Numbered from the stretch's first letter, positions 16,562 through 26,409 are shown. The stretch: DNA of 64,000 nucleotides from Lederbergia lenta NBRC 16444 (GCF_001591545.1 NZ_BCVC01000001.1:1550001-1614000); one strand, 5' to 3'. The notes: generated by a model from the letters alone, not told the origin. Program-made: numbers and translations.

Positions 16562-17635
16562 TTAAATACACCCATCTCCATCATCAAGTTCTAGTGTTAC
16601 AGGAATAAAGATTCTTTTAGGCTTGTATTCATTAAATATCTGTTCTATTAACAATTCGACCGTTCGTCTACTGCATTCCTTAATATTCTGGCGAATATGG
16701 GGTATCGAGATTCCAGGATGATCAAATGTAATTAGTTCTATCTCCCGATCACTCTCCTTTTTTATAGCATTTATAGCTACATAGGTATACTGTGCCAATT
16801 CTGCATTCATTGTAAAAATCGCGGTAATAGCGGGTTTGCCCTGCAGAAACTCTTTTATAAGTGATGGCGTTTTATCTCTACCAATCTCGTTAAATGGTAA
16901 GAGCAGCCATGAATTCTTGTCCACTAATAAATTCTTTTGCAAAAATGCTTCTTCGAATCCTTTTACTCTTTCATTTGTAACTGTGTTCGTAATAAGTGGG
17001 GTTACTAATCCTATATGTCTATGATCTTTATTTAATAAATATGAAATTGCTTCCATTGTACCTTTTACATTTTCCGAAGATACACTATAGGAGCGAATAT
17101 TTTCTAGATATCTGTCTATTAAAACGATCGGAAATTTATCAAGCGTTAAGCGAAGAATCGTCTCATTATATGATTCTTTTTCTGTAGGAAATATGATAAG
17201 ACCTATTGCTCCTGCGTCCTGAAACATTTCTATCGCATCCGTCTCCTGAAACTGAGATTCCCGCGTAATTTTCACCATTAAGTTAAATCCTTTTTTCGAC
17301 ACATATTCTTCTATAAAATTAACAAACTCTTGTTCAATTCTAGTTTTCATACTCGGTAAAATTAATCCGATAATACCTTTCGATTTATTTACTTGAATAT
17401 TACATGAGCTTAACAATTCGCTCTCATCAATAAAAGTGCCTTTCCCTTTTATTCTTCGAACGACTCCTTCTTCTGCTAGTCTATTAAGTGCATTCTTCGT
17501 TGTAATCTGACTTACATGAAATTGGTCCATTAATTCTTTTTCAGATGGAACTCGATCTCCCAAACGCAAATAACCTGACTGAATTTGTTCTTTAATATGA
17601 CTTATTATTTGTTGATACAAAGGTTCATTTGTCAT
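16562..17635 (-). CDS. GntR-headed LacI/AraR-type transcriptional regulator
   Basis: 357 residues. An N-terminal GntR winged helix (PLYQQIISHIKEQIQSG to VVRRIKGKGTFI, residues ~5-68) is fused to a periplasmic-binding-protein-like effector domain (~85-350; IGLILPSMKTRIE, HRHIGLVTP, AIFTMNAELA). This fusion is that of AraR-type repressors, which respond to a sugar. AAGGAGA precedes the ATG. It likely represses the downstream GH2 gene and itself, given TATACTA half-sites in both promoter regions. The inducer is unknown. Confidence 0.88.
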   Translation of the reverse strand: MTNEPLYQQIISHIKEQIQSGYLRLGDRVPSEKELMDQFHVSQITTKNALNRLAEEGVVRRIKGKGTFIDESELLSSCNIQVNKSKGIIGLILPSMKTRIEQEFVNFIEEYVSKKGFNLMVKITRESQFQETDAIEMFQDAGAIGLIIFPTEKESYNETILRLTLDKFPIVLIDRYLENIRSYSVSSENVKGTMEAISYLLNKDHRHIGLVTPLITNTVTNERVKGFEEAFLQKNLLVDKNSWLLLPFNEIGRDKTPSLIKEFLQGKPAITAIFTMNAELAQYTYVAINAIKKESDREIELITFDHPGISIPHIRQNIKECSRRTVELLIEQIFNEYKPKRIFIPVTLELDDGDGCI

Positions 17636-17658
17636 AACAAGTCTCCTTATATCATTTT

Positions 17659-17735
17659 TATACTAACTAACCTAATTTGGAAGTTTCTACTCCTATATAG
17701 TTAAGCTCTTATCTTATACTAACAGGATATACTAA
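17659..17735. promoter_or_regulatory. TATACTA half-sites upstream of the regulator gene
   Basis: Three copies of TATACTA are seen, at 17659-17665, 17715-17721 and 17728-17734. The last two are direct repeats 13 bases apart. They match the half-site of the GH2 operators, suggesting autoregulation. The rest of 17736-17904 shows nothing definite. Confidence 0.45.
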
Positions 17736-17904
17736 TAATTCATTTTCCTCCAGAGCCAGATACTATCTCTAGCAGGAAGTGTCATAGTGAAACGACAACA
17801 GGGTATTTCTTCCCCTCCAAAGGAGTACATTACAGCAATATTAAATTTAATCGCTTAGATATGACCACATAGAGCGATCATAAAGTAATAAATTTACTTA
17901 TAAC

Positions 17905-17937
17905 CAAAAAGGCTTCGGAAATTATCCAAAGCCTTTT
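17905..17937 (-). terminator. Terminator of the gluconate/larE operon
   Basis: On the minus strand AAAAGGCTTTGGA pairs with TCCGAAGCCTTTTT and ends in a T-tract, 15-45 bases after the larE stop. Confidence 0.85.
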
Positions 17938-17951
17938 CATCTTATAGTCAT

Positions 17952-18752
17952 TTATGTTAAAACCTTATTCATGCTACCACTCTTATAACCAATTAAATCT
18001 AGTGTAATATATTTATAACCAAAATCTTGCAGTCTTTTAGATATTCGTTCGCGATGATCCAAAACGATCTGCATATCACCTAGCTCCACTTCTATCCTTG
18101 CAACATCTTCATGTGTTCTTACTCGTACTTGCCGAATATCAAGTGACTTTAAGAAAGCCTCTGCTTTTTCAACTTTAGTTAACTTTTCTATTGTAATTTT
18201 TTCCCCATATGCAATCCGAGAAGATAAGCAAGCAAAAGATGGTTTATCCCAAGTCGGTAAATCCCTTTCACGTGAAAGCTCCCTGATTTCTTCCTTATAG
18301 AGATTAGCCTCAAGCAATGGACCTCGCACACCTTGCTCTTTTGCTGCTTGCATACCCGGCCGATATTCACTTAAATCATCTGCAATTACCCCATACACTA
18401 CATTTTCAAAGCCCTTTTCCTGCATAATAGGAATTAAATGATCAAACAGACTACTTCTACAAAAATAACAACGATTTTTATCATTTTCTGTGTATCCTGG
18501 GATAGCCAATTCTGAAGTCTCGATCACTTGATGTTGAACACCAATTAATTGCGCCAATTCTTTTGCTTCTATCAATTCACTCGTTGGATAAGTTTCAGAA
18601 TCCGCTGTCACAGCTAACACATTTTCCGTCCCTAAAGTATCCATCGCAGCTTTTAATAAAAATGTACTGTCAACTCCTCCAGAAAAAGCCACAACTACCT
18701 TTTCCATTTCTTGAAGAATGGAAGTTAATTTTTCATATTTGTCTTGGACCAT
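17952..18752 (-). CDS. larE: LarE-type ATP-dependent sulfur transferase for the nickel-pincer (NPN) cofactor
   Basis: A 266-residue PP-loop ATPase (SGGVDS, residues 24-29). LarE adenylates pyridinium carboxylate mononucleotides and inserts the sulfur that will bind nickel in lactate-racemase-type enzymes. Three cysteines are present: C95 and C98 in NRCYFC, and C175 in KPSFACLSSRI, the last aligning with the sacrificial cysteine of L. plantarum LarE. A three-Cys set is known in LarE proteins that hold a [4Fe-4S] cluster and are catalytic rather than sacrificial, so this may be that type. larB, larC and larA are not in the window. It is the last gene of the gluconate cluster, 52 bases after gntP. 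Confidence 0.88.
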   Translation of the reverse strand: MVQDKYEKLTSILQEMEKVVVAFSGGVDSTFLLKAAMDTLGTENVLAVTADSETYPTSELIEAKELAQLIGVQHQVIETSELAIPGYTENDKNRCYFCRSSLFDHLIPIMQEKGFENVVYGVIADDLSEYRPGMQAAKEQGVRGPLLEANLYKEEIRELSRERDLPTWDKPSFACLSSRIAYGEKITIEKLTKVEKAEAFLKSLDIRQVRVRTHEDVARIEVELGDMQIVLDHRERISKRLQDFGYKYITLDLIGYKSGSMNKVLT

Positions 18753-18804
18753 GGTCCTACCTCCTCCCGTAAGATTGGTAACTTAGATCCTATTGAGCAT
18801 ATTC

Positions 18805-20157
18805 TTAAACAAATAAACTTAGAATTAAAACAAATCCAAGACCACATACAGAGATAAGTGTTTCAAGCACTGTCCAAGTCCCAAATGTTTCTTTCATCGT
18901 TAAGCCAAATGACTCTTTCACGATCCAGAAACCAGTATCATTTACATGCGAAGCAATAATACTACCTGCACCTGTTGCTAACACCATTAATTCTACGTTT
19001 ACACCTGTACCCGCCATCAGTGGTATAACCAATCCAGCCGTAGTTAAAGCAGCCACTGTTGCAGAACCTTGAGCCACTCTCATTAAAGCAGCGATAAGCC
19101 ATGCCAAGATTAGTGGAGAGATTGTACTACCTTCGAATAGTTGAGCAACACTATCACCAACCCCACCATCAATCAATACTTGCTTTAATGATCCTCCTGC
19201 ACCAAGAATTAATAACATCATCCCGATTGCCGCAATTGAACTTTCCGCTGATTTCATTAACTGTTTCATTGGAATTTTTCTTGCAGTTCCCATTGTGATT
19301 AACGCAAGTAGTACAGATAACAACATAACTGTAGTCGGAGCACCAATCAATGCAATGAGGTCAAAGAACCAATTACCTGATATACCTTTTGCATCTTCCA
19401 CTAAAGCAATAATTGTTGAAAGAGCCATTAAAATAACTGGGAATAATGCCGTAAATGCACTAATACCAAATCCTGGTGTATCTTCTAATTTAAATTGCTT
19501 TGCATCACCTAAAGATGTAATACTTCCAGCAGTTTCTTTATTAAATGCGGATGGTACTATTTTTCTTGCTACGATTGCAAATAAAGGTCCAGCTATAATC
19601 ACTGTTGGAACAGCAATGATCAAGCCATATAGTAATACTAACCCTACGTTTGCTCCATATTGTTGAGCAATTACTGTAGGACCTGGATGTGGCGGCAAAA
19701 ATGCATGTGTGACGGATAATGCCGTAGCCATTGGTAAACCCAACCACAAAAATGAGATTTTCAATTGTTTAGAAATTTGATATACGATCGGAATTAATAA
19801 TACAAGACCTACTTCAAAAAACAATGCAATACCAAGAATAAATCCAGCAGCAACAACTGCCCATTGAATTCTCTTTTCGCCAAACTTATCTATCAATGTC
19901 ATGGCAATACGCTGAGCTCCACCTGCATCAGCAATTAACTTACCTAGGATTGCTCCTAGTCCAAAGACTAATGCAATTCCCCCTAATGTATTACCCATTC
20001 CAGCCTGAACCGTGTTTACGATTTCATTTATAGGCATCCCTAATGCAAATGCAATAAGAAACGAAACCACTACAAGTGAAATAAAAGTATTTAGATTAAA
20101 TTTCATGATTAAAACGAGCAAAACTATAATGCCTAAAGTTACTATTACTAATGGCAT
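18805..20157 (-). CDS. gntP: GntP-family gluconate:H+ symporter
   Basis: 450 residues with about 12-14 hydrophobic segments. The N-terminus MPLVIVTLGIIVLLVLIM and features such as AFLPPHPGPTVIA and ASHVNDTGFWIVKE are diagnostic of GntP/GntT/IdnT permeases. ATG at 20157 is chosen over 20166: it gives the family N-terminus and proper spacing to GGGAGA. It would import gluconate or a related aldonate (idonate, galactonate) for the kinase and dehydrogenase upstream in the operon. Confidence 0.93.
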   Translation of the reverse strand: MPLVIVTLGIIVLLVLIMKFNLNTFISLVVVSFLIAFALGMPINEIVNTVQAGMGNTLGGIALVFGLGAILGKLIADAGGAQRIAMTLIDKFGEKRIQWAVVAAGFILGIALFFEVGLVLLIPIVYQISKQLKISFLWLGLPMATALSVTHAFLPPHPGPTVIAQQYGANVGLVLLYGLIIAVPTVIIAGPLFAIVARKIVPSAFNKETAGSITSLGDAKQFKLEDTPGFGISAFTALFPVILMALSTIIALVEDAKGISGNWFFDLIALIGAPTTVMLLSVLLALITMGTARKIPMKQLMKSAESSIAAIGMMLLILGAGGSLKQVLIDGGVGDSVAQLFEGSTISPLILAWLIAALMRVAQGSATVAALTTAGLVIPLMAGTGVNVELMVLATGAGSIIASHVNDTGFWIVKESFGLTMKETFGTWTVLETLISVCGLGFVLILSLFV

Positions 20158-20271
20158 GGCTTTCATTCTCCCTTATGTGTGTATTTTCTTCGATGCACTT
20201 CCTTTAACCTTTTGGCTATTAAGCTTACCAACGAGTTACATCAAATTCATTTAATATCTTTGCACATTTAT

Positions 20272-21291
20272 TTAATCAAATTCAATAACTGCTTTTCGAA
20301 CTAATTGAGGATTTTCTTCAATAAATGCGAATGCCTCTTTTACTTTATCTAATGGAAATGTATGAGTAACTAATCCATTATGGGTTAATTTCTTTTCATT
20401 TATAAGTTCCACGACTTTACCAAATTGATTTGTTTGTAGTCTTGAGCCTGTAATCGTTAATTCCTTTTTCGTAATTGGCATTTGAGCAATCGATGACGGT
20501 GTTGCATTAAATCCTAGTAAAACTACGTTACCTGCAACAGAAGCAACATTTACACTTAATTCAAATGTTTGTGGTAAACCTACTGCATCAATAACAACAT
20601 TTGCTCCTTCATCATTCGTTATTTCATTAATTTTACTTTCTACATCCACTTCAGATGGATTGATTGTATAGTCTGCTCCATTTTCTTTCGCAAATGTCAA
20701 TCTTTCGTTTGTGAAGTCTGAAATAATAACTGTTGCTCCACGAAGTTTTGCCATTTTTAATACAGTAATACCAATTGGTCCAGCACCTTGGATAAATACA
20801 GTTTGTCCTTCTTGAACATTGCCTCTCCATGTAGCTTGAGCACCAATCGTATATGGTTCAGCCATTACTGCTTCATTCCAATCAATTTCAGAATCTACCT
20901 TATGAACTTGTCTTTCTGAAAGTACGGCAAACTCTCTCATTCCTCCATCTTCATGCACACCAAACACAGAAACCTCTTTGCACACATTAGGTCTTCCGTT
21001 TTTACATGCATAACATTCCCCACAGTAACTGATCGGCTCAATTACTACATGGTCACCAACAGCTACTTTGCTCACACTTGAACCGATTTCAACAATTTTC
21101 CCAGCTACTTCATGCCCTACAATTCTTGGGTATGTTGCAAGCGGATTCGTACCGTGATAAATATGCATATCAGAGCCGCAAATCCCTACTCTTTTTATTT
21201 TTATTTTTACCTCATTCGCTTGTTCAAGTTGCGGTTCTGGTACATCGATTATTTCTATTATATTTGCCTCTGGAATTCTCACTGCTTTCAT
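20272..21291 (-). CDS. Zinc-dependent hexonate/polyol dehydrogenase (L-idonate/L-galactonate 5-dehydrogenase-like)
   Basis: A 339-residue medium-chain dehydrogenase. Catalytic zinc ligands are in GICGSDMH and GHEVAGKI; the structural zinc cysteines are in [16 protein letters not shown]; the Rossmann motif is GAGPIG. It is closest in style to RspB/YjjN/IdnD, which interconvert aldonates and 5-ketoaldonates with NAD(P). Between gluconokinase and the gluconate permease, it plausibly channels L-idonate or an epimeric aldonate into the pathway. ATG at 21291 is chosen (GAGGAG 8 bases upstream); the GTG at 21300 overlaps that site. Confidence 0.85.
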   Translation of the reverse strand: MKAVRIPEANIIEIIDVPEPQLEQANEVKIKIKRVGICGSDMHIYHGTNPLATYPRIVGHEVAGKIVEIGSSVSKVAVGDHVVIEPISYCGECYACKNGRPNVCKEVSVFGVHEDGGMREFAVLSERQVHKVDSEIDWNEAVMAEPYTIGAQATWRGNVQEGQTVFIQGAGPIGITVLKMAKLRGATVIISDFTNERLTFAKENGADYTINPSEVDVESKINEITNDEGANVVIDAVGLPQTFELSVNVASVAGNVVLLGFNATPSSIAQMPITKKELTITGSRLQTNQFGKVVELINEKKLTHNGLVTHTFPLDKVKEAFAFIEENPQLVRKAVIEFD

Positions 21292-21339
21292 CTTGTCCAC
21301 TCCTCATAAATTTTTTTATTATTCATGTATTCATTATCC

Positions 21340-22818
21340 TTACGTAAAATAAATGGATAAATCTTTCGCGATCTTTTCATACTTCTCATATATTTTCTTA
21401 TACTCTTGATGATTATCTATATTAGGTTGAATGACTTTCTCGATAGGCATATGGTTCTTAATCGCTTCAAAAGAATCAACTTTTTTAATCCCTACTAAAG
21501 CGGTCCACGCCGCTCCCCATGCCGCATTATGATGAGTATCGGAAAGATGAATGTCTTTTCCAAATACATCAGCCATTATTTGCACCCATAGTGGAGATTG
21601 TGATAATCCACCATTCACACTAATCTTTTTAGGTGGACCTGCTACCGCTTCCAACGATTTTCCAATCTGATAAATATTAAATGTGATCCCCTCAAGGACA
21701 GCTCGAACTAGGTATTCCTTTTTATGTCCAATGCTTAATCCATAGAAATTACCTTTTGCTCGTTGATTCCATAATGGGGCTCTTTCTCCATTTACATATG
21801 GAAGAAAAATAATCCCATCAGCGCCAACTTCCACTTGCTCTGCTCCAGCAACGAGTTCATCATGCGTTCCTTCGAACTCAATTAACTCTTTAAACCATTG
21901 TAAAGCGATTCCACCGTTGTTTGTCGGCCCACCTACAATCGAGGTATCATCCGTAAACGCATACGTAAATGTTTCCAATCGTTCATTCACATTCGTTCCT
22001 TTTATAAATTGCCTAATCGCTCCACTCGTTCCTACAGAAACATTCACTTCACCTGGAGAAATGGCTCCACTTCCAAGATTTGCGAGTTGTCCATCAGCTG
22101 AACCAAGAACGAACGGTACTGAGGTAGAAATCCCCATTTCTTTAGCGATATCTGCTCGGATATTTATTAATACTTCCGTCGGAGGAGCTATTTTCGAAAG
22201 TTGAGTTCTCTTGATTCCGGCAATTTCTAATACCTCATCGTCCCAGTCTAAAGTTTTTATATTCATTAACCCTGTAGAGGAAGCCATTGCATAATCAATC
22301 ACCCGTTCGCCAAACCATTTTTGCAATAAAAATTCTTTCATTGTCATAAAATAGGCCGCATTTTGATATGCTCCAAATTGATTTTCACGCATCCATAGTA
22401 ATTTCACAAAAGGCGTCATTGGATGAATGGGTGTACCCGTTTTCAAAAAGATTTCTTTTCCATTTCTTCGCATGATCTTTTCAGCTTGCTCGCTACTTCT
22501 CCCGTCAGACCAAATGATCATTTCTGATAAAGGCTCGTAGTTTTCATTCGTACAAATAAGTGAATGCATCGCACAAGAAATACCGATAGTGAGTAATTCA
22601 TCCTCTTGTACATTCCCTTTTTTCGTCACATCTCTGATCGCAAGTACAGAAGAACGTTCGATTTCCAACGGATTTTGCTCAGCCCATTCTGGATAGGGAT
22701 AATAAGTAGTAATCATTTTTTCTGCTTCAGCAATTAATTTACCGTTCATATCAAAAATAACCGCTTTGACACTCGTTGTCCCTATATCAAGCCCAATTAC
22801 CAATTCTCTTTTCATCAT
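21340..22818 (-). CDS. gntK: Gluconokinase (FGGY family)
   Basis: About 492 residues. ATP-dependent phosphorylation of gluconate to 6-phosphogluconate, cytosolic. The N-terminal phosphate loop GLDIGTTSVKAVIFD, the middle SVGTSGAIRQF and GVNGG-like KISVNGGLSQSPLWVQIMAD are FGGY hallmarks as in Bacillus GntK. A longer frame begins at 22872, but ATG-ATG at 22818/22815 follows AAGGAAG at the right distance and gives the family N-terminus. First gene of the operon gntK-dehydrogenase-gntP-larE, divergent from gntR. Unlike B. subtilis, no gntZ (6-phosphogluconate dehydrogenase) follows. Confidence 0.93.
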   Translation of the reverse strand: MMKRELVIGLDIGTTSVKAVIFDMNGKLIAEAEKMITTYYPYPEWAEQNPLEIERSSVLAIRDVTKKGNVQEDELLTIGISCAMHSLICTNENYEPLSEMIIWSDGRSSEQAEKIMRRNGKEIFLKTGTPIHPMTPFVKLLWMRENQFGAYQNAAYFMTMKEFLLQKWFGERVIDYAMASSTGLMNIKTLDWDDEVLEIAGIKRTQLSKIAPPTEVLINIRADIAKEMGISTSVPFVLGSADGQLANLGSGAISPGEVNVSVGTSGAIRQFIKGTNVNERLETFTYAFTDDTSIVGGPTNNGGIALQWFKELIEFEGTHDELVAGAEQVEVGADGIIFLPYVNGERAPLWNQRAKGNFYGLSIGHKKEYLVRAVLEGITFNIYQIGKSLEAVAGPPKKISVNGGLSQSPLWVQIMADVFGKDIHLSDTHHNAAWGAAWTALVGIKKVDSFEAIKNHMPIEKVIQPNIDNHQEYKKIYEKYEKIAKDLSIYFT

Positions 22819-23450
22819 TTCATCTTCCTTTACAATATATCGCAAGTTTATTACATTGAAATGAGTTAACATGTTTTAACAATCTTTATACCTAAGTTGT
22901 CTGCGTCATGACTCCGCTTTCAGTCCGGACACGAAAACAGTATGCGGTTTCATGACAATCAGGACTAACGTATCATTTGATTGCAAAACACCTGTATATT
23001 AATTTCATTCTAAATAATATGCTTTAGGATTGTCTTTATACTAAACTAACAATTAACTAGAATTGATTATAATCCTTTCACTGTTTGTCATTTTTTAAAA
23101 TTAATTTAGTAAGTGATAAACAAATTCATATAGAAAGTGGTACTTTTTCTATAATTAAAATAAATACCATAGCAGCGCTTTCTTAATACTGATATGTGAA
23201 ATGTTACATATTACATTTTAAGAATACAATCTTTTCGGTTAGTCGTCAATCCTTTTTTAAAATAATTTTTTCATCTATTAAATTTGAATTTATTCGGTTT
23301 TCTTTTCTCTCTAATAAATATATAATTATTAATATTCATATAAAAAAGCATTACTTAAATTAAGTGTGACATGTCTCATGCTACAATTGTCTATCTTATT
23401 ACGTAAGTAACATGAATGTACTATTCTAAATACAAAGGAGTTATATCAAC
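22819..23450. promoter_or_regulatory. Divergent gntK/gntR intergenic region
   Basis: 632 bases without a gene. A weak cre-like sequence TGACTCCGCTTTCA (22909-22922, 12 of 14 positions) lies before gntK. GACATGTC (23368-23375) is an 8-base palindrome about 75 bases before gntR and a possible GntR operator. Neither is proven, and the rest is AT-rich without a recognisable element. Confidence 0.3.
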
Positions 23451-24116
23451 GTGGCTAGAATTGAAACTTCCCTTTTAACACAGCAGGTTTACGAAGTACT
23501 TCGCGGTAAAATTATTGGCCGAGAATATACACCTGGTAACAAATTAGATATTCATAAATTAGCGGATGAATTTGGTGTAAGTCGTTCCCCAGTAAAAGAC
23601 GCAATTAATCAACTTGTCCACGATGGACTAATTGAAATCATCCCTCGTAAAGGTACGTATGTAACCGAATTAAATTTTACCGAGTTCATAGAATTACTCG
23701 ATGCTCGTTTAATGATAGAAGTATGGGCTGCACAACAAATAATGGATAGTGTATCCGCTGACAAAGTGGAAGAATGGGGTCAGATTGTGCAAGAAATGGA
23801 TGCCTTACTAAAAGTCAGCCCTTTTCCTTTTGAGATGTATAGCAAATTAGATATGGAATTCCATACAACTTTGATTGAGTGGTCAGCAAATAAAAAAATC
23901 AAAGAAATATATTCCTCGTTAAATACACATGTTTCTTTATCTCGGATTGTCCACTCAACTTCACTAAAGAGTACGATAAAAAGACATAAGGATCATTGGC
24001 TTTTATATGAAGCAATGAAACATCATGATTTACCTACTTTTTTAGGTACCTTAACTTTACACATTGAAAGTTTGAAAAAAGAAGCTAAACTTCAATGGGA
24101 TGAAGTAATGAAATAA
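23451..24116 (+). CDS. gntR: GntR/FadR-family regulator of the gluconate operon
   Basis: 221 residues. N-terminal winged helix (about 10-70; HKLADEFGVSRSPVKDAINQL, RKGTYVTEL) and C-terminal all-helical FCD domain (from ~80), whose metal/effector residues include D in KLDMEFHTTL and H in HKDHWLLYEAM. The GTG start has AAGGAG 10 bases upstream. Divergent from gntK, so it is the likely gluconate-responsive repressor. The symbol follows context; sequence alone shows only the FadR subfamily. Confidence 0.85.
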   Translation: MARIETSLLTQQVYEVLRGKIIGREYTPGNKLDIHKLADEFGVSRSPVKDAINQLVHDGLIEIIPRKGTYVTELNFTEFIELLDARLMIEVWAAQQIMDSVSADKVEEWGQIVQEMDALLKVSPFPFEMYSKLDMEFHTTLIEWSANKKIKEIYSSLNTHVSLSRIVHSTSLKSTIKRHKDHWLLYEAMKHHDLPTFLGTLTLHIESLKKEAKLQWDEVMK

Positions 24117-24145
24117 TAATCCTTCTTAAAAATAACTTGAAATAC

Positions 24146-24188
24146 AAACTGGCAGGTTGTCGAAAAAATAAAAATAGGCTGCCAGTTT
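24146..24188 (+). terminator. Hairpin after gntR
   Basis: AAACTGGCAG (24146-24155) and CTGCCAGTTT (24179-24188) form a perfect 10-base stem 30 bases after the gntR stop. The T-tract is modest. Confidence 0.6.
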
Positions 24189-24422
24189 ATATTTCACTGA
24201 GTGGATATGTATACATTCGGATATTTAAGAATAAACTATAATGAAGGGTTTTTATAGTGCTGCAACACAAGACCTAGCGACTTTAGTTCTTTTCCTTCAA
24301 TTGACAAAAGTTTTGATTCCTCAGAAAAAATGCAAATCTTTTTTCACTTTTGCGTTCATTATACTTTTTTATAGGTATATAATCCTGTATAATAAATATG
24401 TATTTAGTAGGAGGTTGTGCAA

Positions 24423-24566
24423 ATGCCTGAGACAGATGAAATTATAATATTTATTAGGGAAATGGGCCGTTTATTTGATGAATATTACCGTTCACCAGAT
24501 CATTTAAAATCTGCTATTTTAGAGGATATTTTTCTTCTTGGTAACGTTATTAGGAAGCCTGATTAA
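24423..24566 (+). CDS. Small acidic protein of unknown function (47 residues)
   Basis: The frame begins MPETDEIIIFIREMGRLFDE and ends in NVIRKPD. It has a very good ribosome site (TAGGAGG, 6-7 bases before the ATG), and a possible -10 (TATAATCC/TATAAT) sits upstream near 24375-24395. The peptide is soluble and probably two amphipathic helices. It lacks the S-x-x-L-D motif of Spo0E-type phosphatases. I do not recognise it. The strong start supports a real gene. Confidence 0.5.
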   Translation: MPETDEIIIFIREMGRLFDEYYRSPDHLKSAILEDIFLLGNVIRKPD

Positions 24567-25089
24567 AATATTTTATAATATTTAAAAGGTTGTTACATGT
24601 ACAAGTTTCCCGGTTAGTTTGTCGGGTCAAAAGTAACATAACTTCAACTGTGGTTTATGATCTTCTTACATTTTTCAAGTTTTTAGATCTTATTAACGCC
24701 TATCCGTTAACAGTCATTTCTCTTTTCATCACCTTTTTTTGGGTGCGATTACATCTACCTCATAGAAAGCATGCTATTCTTCCTAGAGTAACTCCTCAGT
24801 TTATAATCTTCCATTTTGCATTTTGCTGCTCATTCCCGAGACTTACAATAATTATCCTGGACTAAATGACTTTTAGAATGAATCTAAATCCATCTGCCAT
24901 CTTTTTATTACTTCCATTTTTCGTACATAATTAGTATCGGCATCTTCCTTTAAAATAAAAATTCTAGTTTGTCTTTGCATTCGCTTCATTTAATGAATAC
25001 AACTATTTATTGGTATGTCCGCTTCTCCCTAGCTCGTTTCACCACAATTAGCATAAACTGTATTAACCTATAGAAAGGTGGTGGCATAT
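24567..25089. other. Non-coding stretch before yjcZ
   Basis: About 520 bases, AT-rich, with only short spurious frames. GCATAAACTGTATT near 25050 has a passing likeness to a late sporulation (sigma-K type) -10, fitting the downstream gene, but the match is poor. Confidence 0.3.
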
Positions 25090-25233
25090 ATGGGATTCTT
25101 CGGCGGTGGTTGTGGTGGCTATGGCGGCGGCTATAATAGCGGCGGTGGCGGCTACAGTGGCGGTAATTCTTTCGCGTTAATTGTTGTGCTTTTCATTCTA
25201 CTCATTATCGTTGGTGCAGCGTATATTTATTAA
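25090..25233 (+). CDS. YjcZ-family sporulation peptide
   Basis: 47 residues: [14 protein letters not shown]..., a glycine/tyrosine-rich head (to ~26) and a single C-terminal transmembrane helix ([20 protein letters not shown]). This is the unmistakable YjcZ/YtrI-type tiny spore membrane peptide found in many Bacillaceae. AAAGGTGG lies just upstream of the ATG. A strong terminator follows. Its exact function is unknown; relatives are made in the mother cell or forespore late in sporulation. It is strong evidence that the host is a spore former. Confidence 0.9.
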   Translation: MGFFGGGCGGYGGGYNSGGGGYSGGNSFALIVVLFILLIIVGAAYIY

Positions 25234-25310
25234 TAATGAGTGGACTTCACTCCGATTTTCGAATCATAAAAACTAGATTTATCCTAATATGCATGCAGGA
25301 TAAGTCTAAA

Positions 25311-25336
25311 AGAGCGCCTAAACGGGCGCTTTTTTA
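25311..25336 (+). terminator. Rho-independent terminator after yjcZ
   Basis: AGCGCC and GGCGCT stem with TTTTTT immediately after. Confidence 0.9.
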
Positions 25337-25812
25337 GATTCCACGTTTGGCTTCATCGTACTTATTATTGTTCCCTCTTCACTTATTCTTAAGTCCCATA
25401 GCCCTTTATTTAACTAAAAATAAAATCCGCTATTTTAAAATTACATCTAGAATCTAAAAAGGCGCTTATATTTTATAATGTAAATAGTTTAAATTCCTAT
25501 TTTCCGTTACTTAAACTATGTGTCAGCGGCATCCCCTACTATATTTCCACTGTAAAAAGCGACCTATCCATGAGTGAACAGATCGCATTGCATACAATCT
25601 AGTCTATAGCTGTCTATTTTTTCTTTCTTACTTGACTTCCTTATTGAATATTAATAACATTCAAATAATAAAACTAGAAATCACTATGGGTCATCTTCAT
25701 ACGTCGAAAAAACAAGATTAAAGACAATTCACAAAAAGTGAAAGCCAATACCGATAATATAAATAATTCTTTTTTTAGAGGTTGTGTAAACTAAGAAAAG
25801 AGATATATTAAT
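25337..25812. other. Non-coding stretch
   Basis: About 475 bases between the yjcZ terminator and the end of the methyltransferase gene; no gene, repeat or motif that I can support. Confidence 0.3.
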
Positions 25813-26409
25813 TCACTTTACACTACTGGATATAAACATTGAGGCATCTTGCTTTATAAAAATACGATTTCCATGATGGAATGTCTTAATTTCAACGGAT
25901 TGAAATCCAACTTTGGATAATCCTTTTTTCAGTTCTTCATGAGAAAAACCATTATGAACTTTCGGATGGTATATTTTATCGTTTTTGTCAAAATCAACAA
26001 TAATTAGCCTACCACCATCATTTAAAACGTTGAACAATTCTCGTAAGATTTTTTGAGTATCGGGAATATGTAGAAGGACTAGTGACATTAAAACGATGTC
26101 AGCCTTAAGTTCAGGAGTTTCTTCAGTAAAATCTGAGCAAAGTACTTGTGAGTTGGTGATTCCTTTTTGGGAAATTTTAGCTTTCGCAACCTCCAACATT
26201 TGTTTGGATGAATCCACCAATAAAATAGACTTTAATAAATCTGATAATTCTAAACTAATTAAACCAGTACCACTCCCATAGTCAATTAAAGATTTTGATT
26301 TACTATCTAGTAATTCTGTTCTTACTTCCTTAACTATCACTTTAGCTAATTCAATTCTTTCTTCTGTATCATATTTTTTGGCCATCTGTTCAAATACATT
26401 ATTCTCCAT
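25813..26409 (-). CDS. Class I SAM-dependent methyltransferase
   Basis: 198 residues from an ATG at 26409 with TAGGAGAG just upstream; a longer frame from 26487 lacks a ribosome site. Motif I is SLIDYGSGTGLISLEL (about residues 38-53), followed by LLVDSSKQMLEVAK (motif II) and ADIVLMSLVLLHI. This is the methyltransf_11/UbiE-like group, substrate unknown. It follows the L7/L12-like membrane protein gene by 83 bases in the same direction, a possible operon. Confidence 0.82.
   Translation of the reverse strand: MENNVFEQMAKKYDTEERIELAKVIVKEVRTELLDSKSKSLIDYGSGTGLISLELSDLLKSILLVDSSKQMLEVAKAKISQKGITNSQVLCSDFTEETPELKADIVLMSLVLLHIPDTQKILRELFNVLNDGGRLIIVDFDKNDKIYHPKVHNGFSHEELKKGLSKVGFQSVEIKTFHHGNRIFIKQDASMFISSSVK

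Noticed and set aside
24590-24865. 91-codon plus-strand frame
   Set aside because: Starts inside an AT-rich stretch without a ribosome site; composition not protein-like.
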